Shown here piece after piece: positions 10,168 to 19,999 of a DNA stretch of 39,416 bases. Source of the DNA: Bacteroidota bacterium (GTDB lineage Bacteria > Bacteroidota > Bacteroidia > Flavobacteriales_D > JABDKJ01). The stretch is taken from contig JAJRRH010000135.1 of assembly GCA_024279715.1 (NCBI GenBank), forward strand, positions 1 through 39,416, read 5' to 3'. Both the position numbers and the translations under genes were made by a program. The notes under the pieces were generated by a model, which ran no database searches, was not told where the DNA came from, and was given only the letters and a program-made list of their open reading frames with translations. Every line of letters begins with the position of its first letter. The first letter of the stretch is position 1.

Positions 10168-11110
10168 GACTGTCTTTTTTATTGTCAAACAAACCAAGAG
10201 CAAAAACCAGTGCAAAACCAACAACTGAAAAGATGATGGCTGCTGTAATCTCAGGAGGTAGTCCTCGGTCAGCTGCAAAAACATCGGGTGAAACTGATTT
10301 TTCTAAAAACGGAACAATTTCACCATGGCTGTTTACTCTTCGTTGTATTATTTTTTTCCATGGCCATACCTTATTGAGTGATCCTAGCATAAAACCCGTT
10401 AAAACAGCCATGGTTATAGAGCGAGCTTTTAGAAACGCCCAAGATACTACACGAGAAAAAGTAAGTAGTCCGACCACACATCCTGCGGCAAATATACCTA
10501 GCGTGAGTACATGACGTTTGAAGTCTTCTGTTAATCCACTTATAGCACCAAGTATAGTAGTGTATGAACCCATTAATAATAATATGAAACTACCTGAGAT
10601 GCCAGGCAATATCATGGCGCAAATGGCTATCATTCCTGAGAGAAAGATATACCATAACTCTCCTTGGCTTTCCATGGCAGGAGATATCGTAATTAGATAT
10701 GCTATTATAGTTCCAATGATAAGTGATGCGATTTCTTGCCATCGCCATGTTCCTATTTGCTTTCCGATATATAAAACTGAGGCAACGATAAGTCCGAAAA
10801 AAAATGACCACGTGGGAATAGGATATTGTGCTAAAGCTAGCGTAATAAGATTTGCAAGGCTAATAAGACTAATGAATATTCCAATGAATAGCGCTAGAAG
10901 AAAAGAGCCATTTACTTTTTTCCAAAAGGAAGAAAAACCTTCGTTTTTAAGTGTTTTTAGAGCCGATAGGTTTAAGTTATTGAAACTATTGATTAACTCT
11001 TCATATATTCCCGTAATGAAAGCAATTGTACCTCCTGACACGCCAGGCACCACATCTGCCGCACCCATTAAGAGTCCACGTAAAGTAATGCCTATATATC
11101 GAGATAGCAT
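10154..11110 (-). CDS. DUF368 membrane protein (PopT-type polyprenyl-phosphate transporter family)
   Basis: 'GLLMGAADVVPGVSGGTIAFITGIYEELINSF' and 'GMIAICAMILPGISGSFILLLMGSYTTIL', paired DUF368 signature repeats. Confidence 0.93.
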   Translation of the reverse strand: MLSRYIGITLRGLLMGAADVVPGVSGGTIAFITGIYEELINSFNNLNLSALKTLKNEGFSSFWKKVNGSFLLALFIGIFISLISLANLITLALAQYPIPTWSFFFGLIVASVLYIGKQIGTWRWQEIASLIIGTIIAYLITISPAMESQGELWYIFLSGMIAICAMILPGISGSFILLLMGSYTTILGAISGLTEDFKRHVLTLGIFAAGCVVGLLTFSRVVSWAFLKARSITMAVLTGFMLGSLNKVWPWKKIIQRRVNSHGEIVPFLEKSVSPDVFAADRGLPPEITAAIIFSVVGFALVFALGLFDNKKDSLESR

Positions 11111-11128
11111 ATTGGTTTTAAGGGAGTA

Positions 11129-11923
11129 TTATTGATCTGGTTTATGGGCGTACTTTTTTAATTCTTCAGGTAGGTAATTGAAAAAGGTGTCTCCACGAAG
11201 CCCTAGTCGTAAGCATTCTAGCGGGATGATGTCATGCGGACTGATATTGCCAAGATTTACATTTGCACCCACAAGATTGATGAACCATACTTGTTGTTCT
11301 TTCTTGGGCGCTTCCCAAAGAATGTCGTCTTTTGGTACTTTGTTTAATATTTTGTTAACCAACATTACATGCGCTGTTCCATTGGGTCTATAGATGCCTA
11401 CATTTCCGCTTTCTCTTGCTTCAGCTATTACTTTCCACGAGCCTGCAGCCAATTCTGAGTTCATCATAGATATCCATTTTCCAGGACTGATGAATATACC
11501 CTCTTCTTTTGATCCTACTTCGGATAATACTCTGAAGTTTTTTGCAAAATCAGAGATGAGTTCACATTTTCTATCTTGCGGTAGCGTGATGGACCCATCT
11601 GATATCTCCACAGTATCCACGCCATATTTGTCACAGAATCTTTTATATCCATCTGCATCATGTCTAATCAGGAAAGCCTCAAATAGTGTGCCTCCAAAAT
11701 ATACTTTGGCGCCTGCATCTTGATATAATTTTATTTTTTCTTGCAGATTTGGTGTCACTAGAGCAGTGCCAAATCCAAGTTTTAGAAGGTCTATTTTATC
11801 AGCACTCGCACTCAAAATGTTCTCTGCTTCACGAATACTTAGGCCTTTGTCCATTACCATGGTAAGACCAACTTCTCGGGGCCGACTTGCCCGCTTAGGA
11901 ATATGTGGGAATTCTAAATTCAA
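11129..11923 (-). CDS. Phosphosulfolactate synthase (ComA) family protein
   Basis: 'GLTMVMDKGLSIREAENILSASADKIDLLKLGFGTALVTPNLQEKIKLYQDAGAKVYFGGTLFEAFLIR...VEISDGSI' is characteristic of the ComA fold. TTG start overlaps the upstream TGA. Confidence 0.9.
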   Translation of the reverse strand: MNLEFPHIPKRASRPREVGLTMVMDKGLSIREAENILSASADKIDLLKLGFGTALVTPNLQEKIKLYQDAGAKVYFGGTLFEAFLIRHDADGYKRFCDKYGVDTVEISDGSITLPQDRKCELISDFAKNFRVLSEVGSKEEGIFISPGKWISMMNSELAAGSWKVIAEARESGNVGIYRPNGTAHVMLVNKILNKVPKDDILWEAPKKEQQVWFINLVGANVNLGNISPHDIIPLECLRLGLRGDTFFNYLPEELKKYAHKPDQ

Positions 11924-13341
11924 CGGCTATATTCGTTTATCAATTCAAGTACTTCTTTATTCTCAATAGCTTGAGGATGGTATGAGATGAATTTTCTACC
12001 AATGCCTTGATTGGAGTTGAGTAAAGCTTCCAATAAGATGGATGCTTTTTTTACTTTTCCTTGGCGGGTTAGTAAGGCAAGGAATCTAACATTTAACTCA
12101 TCCTGCTCGCCAAATTTATTAAAAGCAACAGAGATTGTTTTCATTGCTTTTTCGTCTTGTTTGGTAATAAATAGACAGTCAAAGAAACCTAAAAATACTG
12201 TGATATTTGGATTGCTGAAAAGTAATGATTTTTCAAAAATTTCAATAGCCTTGTCATACTGCTTATCTTTCTTTAGCATTTCAGCATAGAAGTGATGATA
12301 GTCAGAGTTACTAGGGGAAAGTTTAAGCGCATTTTTAATAGCAACGATACTTTTTTCGGCATTCCCTAAAAGGTCTTCAGCAATAGCAATTCCAATGTAC
12401 GCATCTGCAAATTCTGGATCCATTTCTAATGCTTTGTTGAAATACTTAATCGCGTTTTGAAAGTCCATCAACTGCTCATAGCATTCTCCCATATTGCAAT
12501 ATGTGATAGGCATTGGGTCTTCTAGGTTTGCCACTAGATTGTATGTGTCTAAAGCTTTCTGGTATTCTCCCATTTGATAAAGTATGTTGCCTTTATTGAA
12601 AAGAGATGGGGTATGGTTTTCATTAATAGCCAATGCATAGTCATAAGACTCTACCGCTTTGGTGAATTCTTTTGAATGTCCATAACATACCGCAAGATTA
12701 AACCACGCTGCTACCGAATATGGATTTGCATCAATGATTTGATTAAAAAAGGATGGGCCTTCCGATTGTCTATTAGCCCTTTGAAGACTGAATTGTAATT
12801 CATACACCGCAAAATCTTCTTTAGGGTCAATTTTCACTGCTTCTGCCAATAGTTTTATAGCTTCATCATTCATTCCTTTTGAAGAATATTCTATCGCAAG
12901 ATCCACTAAGATTTGAACTTTTTCTTCTCTCGGACAAACATTAAGAGCTTTTATATAGGACTCTTTAGAGGATTCAAACTTTCCCGTTTTGGAATAAGTC
13001 ATTCCCATCAGGTGGTGAATTTCATAATTAGAGGGTTCTAGAACAACCAGTTTTTGCAATAGTTTCATTGCCTTACGAAGTTGTCCACCAATAATATAAA
13101 GATAAGCTTTCTTCATTTTAATGGATACAGAATCTGGATGTTGAGAAATAGCCCTTGAAACAATGGACATAGCCTCATTTATTTCAAAAGTAAAAATAAA
13201 ATACTCTATTAATACTTCAAATTCATTGACATCGTAAAAAGAAGAAGTGTCGTTCTTCTGAGCGTTATATCTATCTATTAACGCTTTGTCTTGATTAAAC
13301 TCTTCTGGGAAAAGAAGGTCATCAAATAAAAAATCATCCAA
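11920..13341 (-). CDS. Tetratricopeptide repeat protein
   Basis: Multiple TPR units, e.g. 'AWFNLAVCYGHSKEFTKAVESYDYALAINENHTPSLFNKGNILYQMGEYQKALDTY'. Confidence 0.93.
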   Translation of the reverse strand: MDDFLFDDLLFPEEFNQDKALIDRYNAQKNDTSSFYDVNEFEVLIEYFIFTFEINEAMSIVSRAISQHPDSVSIKMKKAYLYIIGGQLRKAMKLLQKLVVLEPSNYEIHHLMGMTYSKTGKFESSKESYIKALNVCPREEKVQILVDLAIEYSSKGMNDEAIKLLAEAVKIDPKEDFAVYELQFSLQRANRQSEGPSFFNQIIDANPYSVAAWFNLAVCYGHSKEFTKAVESYDYALAINENHTPSLFNKGNILYQMGEYQKALDTYNLVANLEDPMPITYCNMGECYEQLMDFQNAIKYFNKALEMDPEFADAYIGIAIAEDLLGNAEKSIVAIKNALKLSPSNSDYHHFYAEMLKKDKQYDKAIEIFEKSLLFSNPNITVFLGFFDCLFITKQDEKAMKTISVAFNKFGEQDELNVRFLALLTRQGKVKKASILLEALLNSNQGIGRKFISYHPQAIENKEVLELINEYSR

Positions 13342-13556
13342 TGGTCACGTGTGTTTAGTGTTCACTGCAAAATTAGGCTATAAGTGGGTGTGGATGATTA
13401 ATCGGAGTTCGACTTATAAACAGGTCTCTGCCAACAAATGTCATTGTTAATAAGCTCGAAAATAAAAAACAAGTTATTCTATACGTATTCAGTAAGATAG
13501 GTTGAAATTGAATAATGTAAAAACAATAGTCTAGCGACTAATGTTGAAATGTTGCA

Positions 13557-13970
13557 CTATTTTTCAGAACAGTATTCACATGTTCCTTCTATTAAAATAG
13601 ACGATTGATTGATTACATATCCTGAAGGTAATTCTATTTTTGGGGATTCTTGCTCCATACAGTATGTCTTTTCACATGCTAGGCATGTAAAGTGAAGGTG
13701 ATTGTCATCGTGAGTACCTTCATGACAATGGTCTGAGCAATAGGCGTATTTCACCTCGTTATTTGGTCCAATTATTCGGTGAATTAAGCCTTTGGATTCA
13801 AAAGTGTTTAGTGTCCGATAGATTGTCACACGGTCAAGTTGAATCAAGTTGTGCTCCAGAAATGATTGAGAAATAGCAAAGTCATTATCCATAAATAGAC
13901 GTACAATATCTATGCGTGAGGCGGTTTTTTTAAGGCCGTTTTTTTCTAGTATTTCTTGAGGCTTATGCAT
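13557..13970 (-). CDS. Fur family transcriptional regulator
   Basis: 'LEKNGLKKTASRIDIVRLF...DRVTIYRTLNTFESKGLIHRI', Cys pairs CLAC..C and CEYC. Start set to ATG 13970 because TACATTTG lies at the ORF-track TTG start. Confidence 0.9.
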   Translation of the reverse strand: MHKPQEILEKNGLKKTASRIDIVRLFMDNDFAISQSFLEHNLIQLDRVTIYRTLNTFESKGLIHRIIGPNNEVKYAYCSDHCHEGTHDDNHLHFTCLACEKTYCMEQESPKIELPSGYVINQSSILIEGTCEYCSEK

Positions 13971-14355
13971 TCCGTACAAATGTAGTATTTCTGTTAGTTA
14001 TTTTACTGTTACAACAAATTATTTTCACCTTATTCTTGATGAGTTTTTTTTGGACAGTGTTATTGTTTTAAACGGATAGTAATAGTAGTCAAGCCAATAT
14101 TTGCTTCTTCAGATGTGAAAGGCAGTAAAGAAATCACGGAAACTAAGGCGAGTATATTTTCTAACCCGAAAAGACGTAGATGACGGTAACGAAATAAATA
14201 ATGAAAACAATCGTCAGTCTTGTTTAAACTCCGATCACTTTAAAAATTATAGTTGCAGATTTAACTTTTAATAGCATTGGAGGTAAGATGTCATGGTGTT
14301 GATTCACTATTGAGATAGAGCCAGTTCATAAGTTTTAAAACTTTAATGCAACAGG

Positions 14356-14386
14356 TTTGCATTTACGTAGAAAAGTATTATCTTTG
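14356..14386 (+). promoter_or_regulatory. Bacteroidota-type promoter (TTTG-N19-TATCTTTG) upstream of merC-like gene
   Basis: TTTG at 14356-14359, 19-nt spacer, TATCTTTG at 14379-14386; matches the -33/-7 (TTTG / TAnnTTTG) consensus. Confidence 0.8.
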
Positions 14387-14390
14387 TGGC

Positions 14391-14801
14391 GTGAAAAACA
14401 GAAAGATTTTTGGTATTGATTTGGATGTGCTTGGTACATGGGCAAGTGTTATTTGTGCAATTCATTGTGCATTGACGCCCATTGTATTGACTTATGGTCT
14501 CTTGGGTGGAGTAGGAATTTTCGAAAATGAAACATGGGACATTGCCTTTATACTTCTATCAGCTATACTGGCTTCAATGTCTTTGATCAGTGGATATACG
14601 AAAAAACACCATGACAAAACCCCATTGAAGCTTGCACTCTTTGGTTTTCTCATGTTTGCAATAGGGCATCTAGTGATTCATTCTAATATGGGGCATGTAG
14701 CGGCCGCTTTTGGTGGAGTGGTAATAGCTATGGCTCATGTTTATAATGCGCAGTTGCTAAAGATGCCTACCAATAAGGAAGATTCCGTTCTTTCCGAATA
14801 A
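14391..14801 (+). CDS. MerC domain-containing membrane protein
   Basis: 'LGTWASVICAIHCALTPIVLTYGLLGG' with the MerC-type CAIHC motif and four TM segments; GTG 14391 is in frame and just downstream of the -7 box. Confidence 0.85.
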   Translation: MKNRKIFGIDLDVLGTWASVICAIHCALTPIVLTYGLLGGVGIFENETWDIAFILLSAILASMSLISGYTKKHHDKTPLKLALFGFLMFAIGHLVIHSNMGHVAAAFGGVVIAMAHVYNAQLLKMPTNKEDSVLSE

Positions 14802-14807
14802 CGATTT

Positions 14808-15545
14808 CTAGTCTGGGGAAACAAATGTTTCTGGTTCTTCTTCCCAGAATCTTAGTATGTACTGATAAGGGAGTAAGTTAGTATTTACAGAATGTTTATT
14901 GAAGCCAGCAGCTTTCATTTCTTCAATGACCACCTCTGCGGATAGCCTCATCGAATTAGGTGGTCCGAAATCCATTTCTAGATCTTTTTTGAAGTCTATG
15001 ACTATTAGTTCATTGCCCATCTTCATCGAACGTTTTAGGTTTCTGAAATATTTAGTCCGGTTTTCAATATGATGGTAAGTGTTCACAATGATGGCTTTGT
15101 CAATCATGGTCTCCCCTACAGAAGATGAGGATTCAGTGCTTTTTAATGTTGATAAACGTTGGTCTGTCACACCATACTCTAGTTTTTTCTTGTTGACATA
15201 TTCCAGAAATCTATCGTCTATATCCGCACATATTACATTTGCTCCACGATTGACCATTCTGAATGCAAAATACCCGGTGCCACAGCCTATGTCTAGTATT
15301 GTATTGCCTTCGATGTCTCCAAGAAGATTGAGTACCTCTTCTGGTTTTTGCCACTCTATCCTTTTTTTATCTTCAAAATTAGCCACGAGTTCTTCGAAAC
15401 TTGAATGATTATTCATGTGCTCATTAGCAGATTTGTGTTTATGAATTGCTTCTTCTTTGGGGTTCTTTTTCGATTCATCCATAGAAGATTCAGACTTACA
15501 GCTATAAAGGGCTATGACAAGAATAAGGTATAGGTAGCGTTTCAT
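14808..15545 (-). CDS. Class I SAM-dependent methyltransferase, putative lipoprotein
   Basis: 'EGNTILDIGCGTGYFAFRMVNRGANVICADIDDRFLEYV' motif I; N-terminal MKRYLYLILVIALYSC lipobox (inner ATG 15545 preferred over 15602). Confidence 0.88.
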   Translation of the reverse strand: MKRYLYLILVIALYSCKSESSMDESKKNPKEEAIHKHKSANEHMNNHSSFEELVANFEDKKRIEWQKPEEVLNLLGDIEGNTILDIGCGTGYFAFRMVNRGANVICADIDDRFLEYVNKKKLEYGVTDQRLSTLKSTESSSSVGETMIDKAIIVNTYHHIENRTKYFRNLKRSMKMGNELIVIDFKKDLEMDFGPPNSMRLSAEVVIEEMKAAGFNKHSVNTNLLPYQYILRFWEEEPETFVSPD

Positions 15546-15821
15546 ATTGTTTTTTTTGCAAGATATGAATATTATAATGATTAGTCTCGGGTTGCAATCC
15601 AATTGTTTGCGGATGAAAAGGTTCGTTTGTTTGCGGGATAGTCCTTGTTGTGTTCACATAATTGTGGCAAGGTTAGATTAAGGCCATTCGCTAGAAGTTT
15701 GATAATGAACAGAAAAAAAACAGTTTAAGAGTGGGGTAGATCATAATTTATACCTAAATTGACCTCGAATTGATACTTTACGTTTGCGGTGATGATATCT
15801 AGTTCGCTTAACTCCCGATAT

Positions 15822-18800
15822 ATGAAACAACTTCTATTGACATTGCTCCTGGTTGGTATGATTGGATTCCTTCAATCCCAATCTGATTACAACCGAAATA
15901 TTGACTTTATAAAAAACCAAAATCAATGGCATGAAAATGTCAAGTACAAGTGTCAGCTTGTAGATGGTTTTGTCTTTCTTGAAGATCAAAAATTCACATA
16001 TACTTTTTTCAAGGCAGAAGATATCATGATGAAACATGAAATTCAACATGCTTCTGAAGAAGAGCAAGATGCTTTTCAACTTCATGGACACAGCTGGAGA
16101 CTTGAATTTTTGAATTCTCTAGAACCTGTTTTGAGCGGGTTTGATGTTCGTACTTATTATCACAATTACTTTATCGGTGATGCGTCAAAATGGGCGAGTC
16201 ACGTTCCTATATATAATGGTGTAAAGTATGAAGGAATGTATTCTGGTGTTGACCTTATGGCGTACAGTCAAGACGGATTCTTTAAGACAGATTGGATTGT
16301 ATCTATTGGAGCAGACCCAAGTCAAATAGCGTTCAGCTATGAAGGAATCGATGAATATTCTTTGATCGACGGTGACATTTCATTGTCGACATCCATTGGA
16401 ATGGTAAGGGAAAGTGAGCCTATTGCCTATCAATTTATAAGTGGGGTAAAGGTTTATGTGAATTGTCAATACATTATTAATGACGGCATCGTACGGTTTG
16501 ATTTTCCGAATGGCTATGATGAGACCGTTGAGTTAGTAATTGATCCAACATTAATCGCCTCTACCTTGTCTGGTTCTAGTGGGTCAAGTAATTATGGACA
16601 TACCGCCACTTTTGATAATGAGGGAAATATCTACACTGGTTGTATCTCTTTCGAGTCAGTTTATCCAACTACCACCGGCGCTTTTGCGGTAAATTATAAC
16701 GGTGGATTCACGGATTGTGGTATATCGAAACTAACCCCAGATGGTTCTGATTTAGTATGGGCGTCTTTTTTAGGCGGTAATGATGGCGAAAATCCACACA
16801 GTATGATAACAAATGGCAATCAGGAATTATACGTGTATGGCACAACTTCAAGTACAGATTTTGCAACTACAGCTACTACATATCAAGGATCGTCCGGGGG
16901 CAATACGGATATATTTGTAAGTCATTTTTCGGCAGATGGGAGTGCTCTTCTTGGATCCACTTACCTTGGAGGAAGCGATGTAGATGGCACCAATTCAAAT
17001 GGTGTTAATTATGGAGATAGTTATCGGGGAGAGATAATTTTGGACTTTCAAGACAAGCCTATAATTACTTCAGGATCATCATCTACTAATTTCCCAACTA
17101 CTGGGGGAGCTATTCAATCCACTAATAGCGGTGCTCAAGATGCAGTAATTTGTCGATTAAATTCTACGCTATCAAATCTAGAGATGAGCACGTACTTAGG
17201 AAGCAGTGAAGGAGACATGGGGTATGGTGTACGAGCAGCTTCCGATGGATCTTATTATGTCGCAGGTAGTGCAGGAGATGGATTTACGGTGACCGCTGGT
17301 GTTTATCAATCTGGATTTGCTGGTGGAGGTGGTGGATGGAGTGGTAATGCAGTAGATGGCTTTATTTGTCGCATAAATTCCAGTGGCACAACATTGCTAG
17401 CAAGTACATATCTGGGCACATCATCCGATGATCAAATCTTTTTTATCGATCTTGATACGGATGAAAATGTGTTTGTATTTGGGCAAGGTGGTGTAGATAT
17501 GCCAGTAACGGATAACGTATATATAAACCCGAATTCAGAACAGTTTATTACTAAGTTGGATGCAGACTTGACGGAAGTGTTAGTTGGTACTGTGATAGGA
17601 AGTGGTAATGGAGGTGGTGATTTTGGAAGTACAGATTTTGTTCCCGACGCTTTCTTGGTAGATAATTGCAATAATATTTATATCTCTGGGTACAGTGCGT
17701 TTGGCACTTTAGAAACTACGGCTGATGCTTTGTTTACTGATGGAGGATTCTATCTAGCAGTTTACTCTGAAAACATTGAAGATTTGGAATATGGCACTAT
17801 GTACACTGGGGATCACGTGGATGGAGGTACTTCTCGATTTGATAAAAATGGCACCGTCTATCAGGCTGTGTGTTCAGGGGGTGGATTCTCAACAACTTCT
17901 GACGCCTGGGCGACAGACCAAAGCACAGGTTGGGATATTGGTGTGTTTAAAATAAATTTTGACGTTTCCGGAGTCAATGCGTCAGTAGGGGGCTCAGACA
18001 TCAACGGCTGTGCACCTTTTGTGACTACATTTGAGAATTATTCTACAGGGGATCAATTTTTGTGGGATCTTGGTGATGGAACAACCTCAACTGAATTTGA
18101 ACCAACCCATACATATAGTGATCCTGGAGTCTATACTATTACATTAATAGTGTCAGACTCGTTGAGTTGTAATTTAGCCGACACTTCAAGTTTTGAAATA
18201 AATATTAGTACCCCTATGGATTATACGCCTTCATTTACTTTTGAATTAGGATGTAATGACTTGTCAGCTACCTGTACTAATTCTACCGATATTGATTTCT
18301 TACAATATATATGGGATTTTGGCGACGGAACGGTGGTGGAGGATTATGATGGATTTCATATCTATGATGAGCCTGGTGAGTATGTCATCGAACTCACCGC
18401 TATTGATAATGGATGTGTTAATGCTGATAGTATTAGTACGACAGTGAATGTGCTTGGAGAAGTGGTGGCAGCTTTAGGCAATGCGAATCTTGAAGGGTGC
18501 TCACCCTTTTTGGCTGAATTTGATAATCAAAGTGCGGGTTCAGTGTACACTTGGGATTTTGGTGATGGAACACCATCAGAATCAGGTCAGGAAATTACTC
18601 ATCTTTACACAGAACCAGGTATTTACGATGTGCTTTTGTTGGTAGAAGGTTTGGGGAATTGTGATGGCGCTGACACCACTACTGCCACAGTTACCGTCAT
18701 AGAGCCGCAGGTGGAATCGGCTTTTAGTATCGATCAAATTCAAGGCTGTGAAGAGATGTTGATTCAGACCAATAATCTAAGCTCAGGAGTGGGTATTACT

Positions 18801-19670
18801 TACTCGTGGGATTTTGGAGATGGTGGGTCTAGCACAGAAGAAAATCCGTCTTATAATTATACAGAACCTGGAACTTACGTGGTTGTTTTGTCAATATTCG
18901 ACGATGTATGTGAATCAAATTTCTCTTCAGAACAAGTGGTTGACGTGATTTCGGCTGGAGCGTTCGAAATTGATGATGTACCCTTCTGTTATCATTGGAG
19001 CGAAACGACAGTCAATGGAAATGTAGTGCCTAATATCACAGGTTACCTTTGGTCTACTAATGAGACGACAGAAGTAGCCACTGTCACCTCCCCAGGAATC
19101 TATACCGTCACGGCATTTATCAATAATTGCTGGTTGACTGACGAGTTTGAAGTGTATGAAGTGGCAAGAATCAACTTGATGGATAGCATTGAACTTTGTG
19201 ATGATGCTAGCATAATGCTCCGAGTGCCATATGAAGGTGCCACCAGCCAAGAATGGTGTAATGGGGAGATGAGTGAAAATCAAAGCGTGAGTGTCGAAGG
19301 GGAGTACTGTTATACTTTTGATGATTCTTTTGGATGTCATCAAGAAGGGGTCTTTTATGTGGCAGACTCCGAAGAGTTCTCCAACGTATTTATACCTAAT
19401 TCCTTTTCTCCTAACGAGGATGGGATTAATGATTTGTTCAAGCCTGTTGTTACCAATTTAAGCTCCTATGAATTGACAATATATGATCGTGTTGGAAATG
19501 ATCTCTTTTATTCTGAGGATGCCTCCGAGTCATGGAATGGACAATATCTAGATGAGGAGAACTACTATATACCAACAGGCGTTTACACTTATAGGATTAA
19601 GTATAAAAGCGCCAGCGTATGTGATCTTGAATCTACGGAGAAGTATGGAGTAATTACGGTTGTTAGATGA
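15822..19670 (+). CDS. Large secreted protein: DUF7948-like N-domain, SBBP-like beta-propeller repeats, four PKD domains, gliding-motility-associated (CHU_C) C-terminal domain
   Basis: Four WDFGDG/WDLGDG PKD motifs; 'ASTYLGGSDVDG'-type repeats; C-terminus 'VFIPNSFSPNEDGINDLFKPV...YDRVGNDLFYSED...WNGQY...PTGVYTYRIKYK'. Signal peptide begins at ATG 15822. Confidence 0.93.
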   Translation: MKQLLLTLLLVGMIGFLQSQSDYNRNIDFIKNQNQWHENVKYKCQLVDGFVFLEDQKFTYTFFKAEDIMMKHEIQHASEEEQDAFQLHGHSWRLEFLNSLEPVLSGFDVRTYYHNYFIGDASKWASHVPIYNGVKYEGMYSGVDLMAYSQDGFFKTDWIVSIGADPSQIAFSYEGIDEYSLIDGDISLSTSIGMVRESEPIAYQFISGVKVYVNCQYIINDGIVRFDFPNGYDETVELVIDPTLIASTLSGSSGSSNYGHTATFDNEGNIYTGCISFESVYPTTTGAFAVNYNGGFTDCGISKLTPDGSDLVWASFLGGNDGENPHSMITNGNQELYVYGTTSSTDFATTATTYQGSSGGNTDIFVSHFSADGSALLGSTYLGGSDVDGTNSNGVNYGDSYRGEIILDFQDKPIITSGSSSTNFPTTGGAIQSTNSGAQDAVICRLNSTLSNLEMSTYLGSSEGDMGYGVRAASDGSYYVAGSAGDGFTVTAGVYQSGFAGGGGGWSGNAVDGFICRINSSGTTLLASTYLGTSSDDQIFFIDLDTDENVFVFGQGGVDMPVTDNVYINPNSEQFITKLDADLTEVLVGTVIGSGNGGGDFGSTDFVPDAFLVDNCNNIYISGYSAFGTLETTADALFTDGGFYLAVYSENIEDLEYGTMYTGDHVDGGTSRFDKNGTVYQAVCSGGGFSTTSDAWATDQSTGWDIGVFKINFDVSGVNASVGGSDINGCAPFVTTFENYSTGDQFLWDLGDGTTSTEFEPTHTYSDPGVYTITLIVSDSLSCNLADTSSFEINISTPMDYTPSFTFELGCNDLSATCTNSTDIDFLQYIWDFGDGTVVEDYDGFHIYDEPGEYVIELTAIDNGCVNADSISTTVNVLGEVVAALGNANLEGCSPFLAEFDNQSAGSVYTWDFGDGTPSESGQEITHLYTEPGIYDVLLLVEGLGNCDGADTTTATVTVIEPQVESAFSIDQIQGCEEMLIQTNNLSSGVGITYSWDFGDGGSSTEENPSYNYTEPGTYVVVLSIFDDVCESNFSSEQVVDVISAGAFEIDDVPFCYHWSETTVNGNVVPNITGYLWSTNETTEVATVTSPGIYTVTAFINNCWLTDEFEVYEVARINLMDSIELCDDASIMLRVPYEGATSQEWCNGEMSENQSVSVEGEYCYTFDDSFGCHQEGVFYVADSEEFSNVFIPNSFSPNEDGINDLFKPVVTNLSSYELTIYDRVGNDLFYSEDASESWNGQYLDEENYYIPTGVYTYRIKYKSASVCDLESTEKYGVITVVR

Positions 19671-19999
19671 TATCACCTGCTTGCTTTTTTTTACAAAATA
19701 TCAGTGTGTTTTAAAGGGAAGAGTAGCGCGAATTTCTTCATAGTGGCAATGAATAGGGGCATGAAAGAGGTAAAATGACTCGCTAAAACGTAGAGTAGTA
19801 TTTTTTTTGTGTAGATTCATTTATCTCAGCCCGTTGAGATGGGGTGTTCATCTTGATTACTAACATCCTTATCGATAGTCAACATCGTTTAGTAGAATAA
19901 ATAGAAGATTTCTGGGAAGATAGCTTCTTATACGACTTTTTTTTCTAGCTTTAGAACAGCAAATGAATAGGACTTACAGCCTTCATTTTTTCTAAACGT

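Noticed and set aside
10146-11135. Long plus-strand ORFs antisense to DUF368 and aroE (10146-10514, 10518-11135)
   Set aside because: Shadow ORFs opposite well-supported DUF368/aroE genes.
19823-19840. ATCTCA-GCCCGT-TGAGAT hairpin in the intergenic region
   Set aside because: Only a 6-bp stem, single copy in the window, no T-run.
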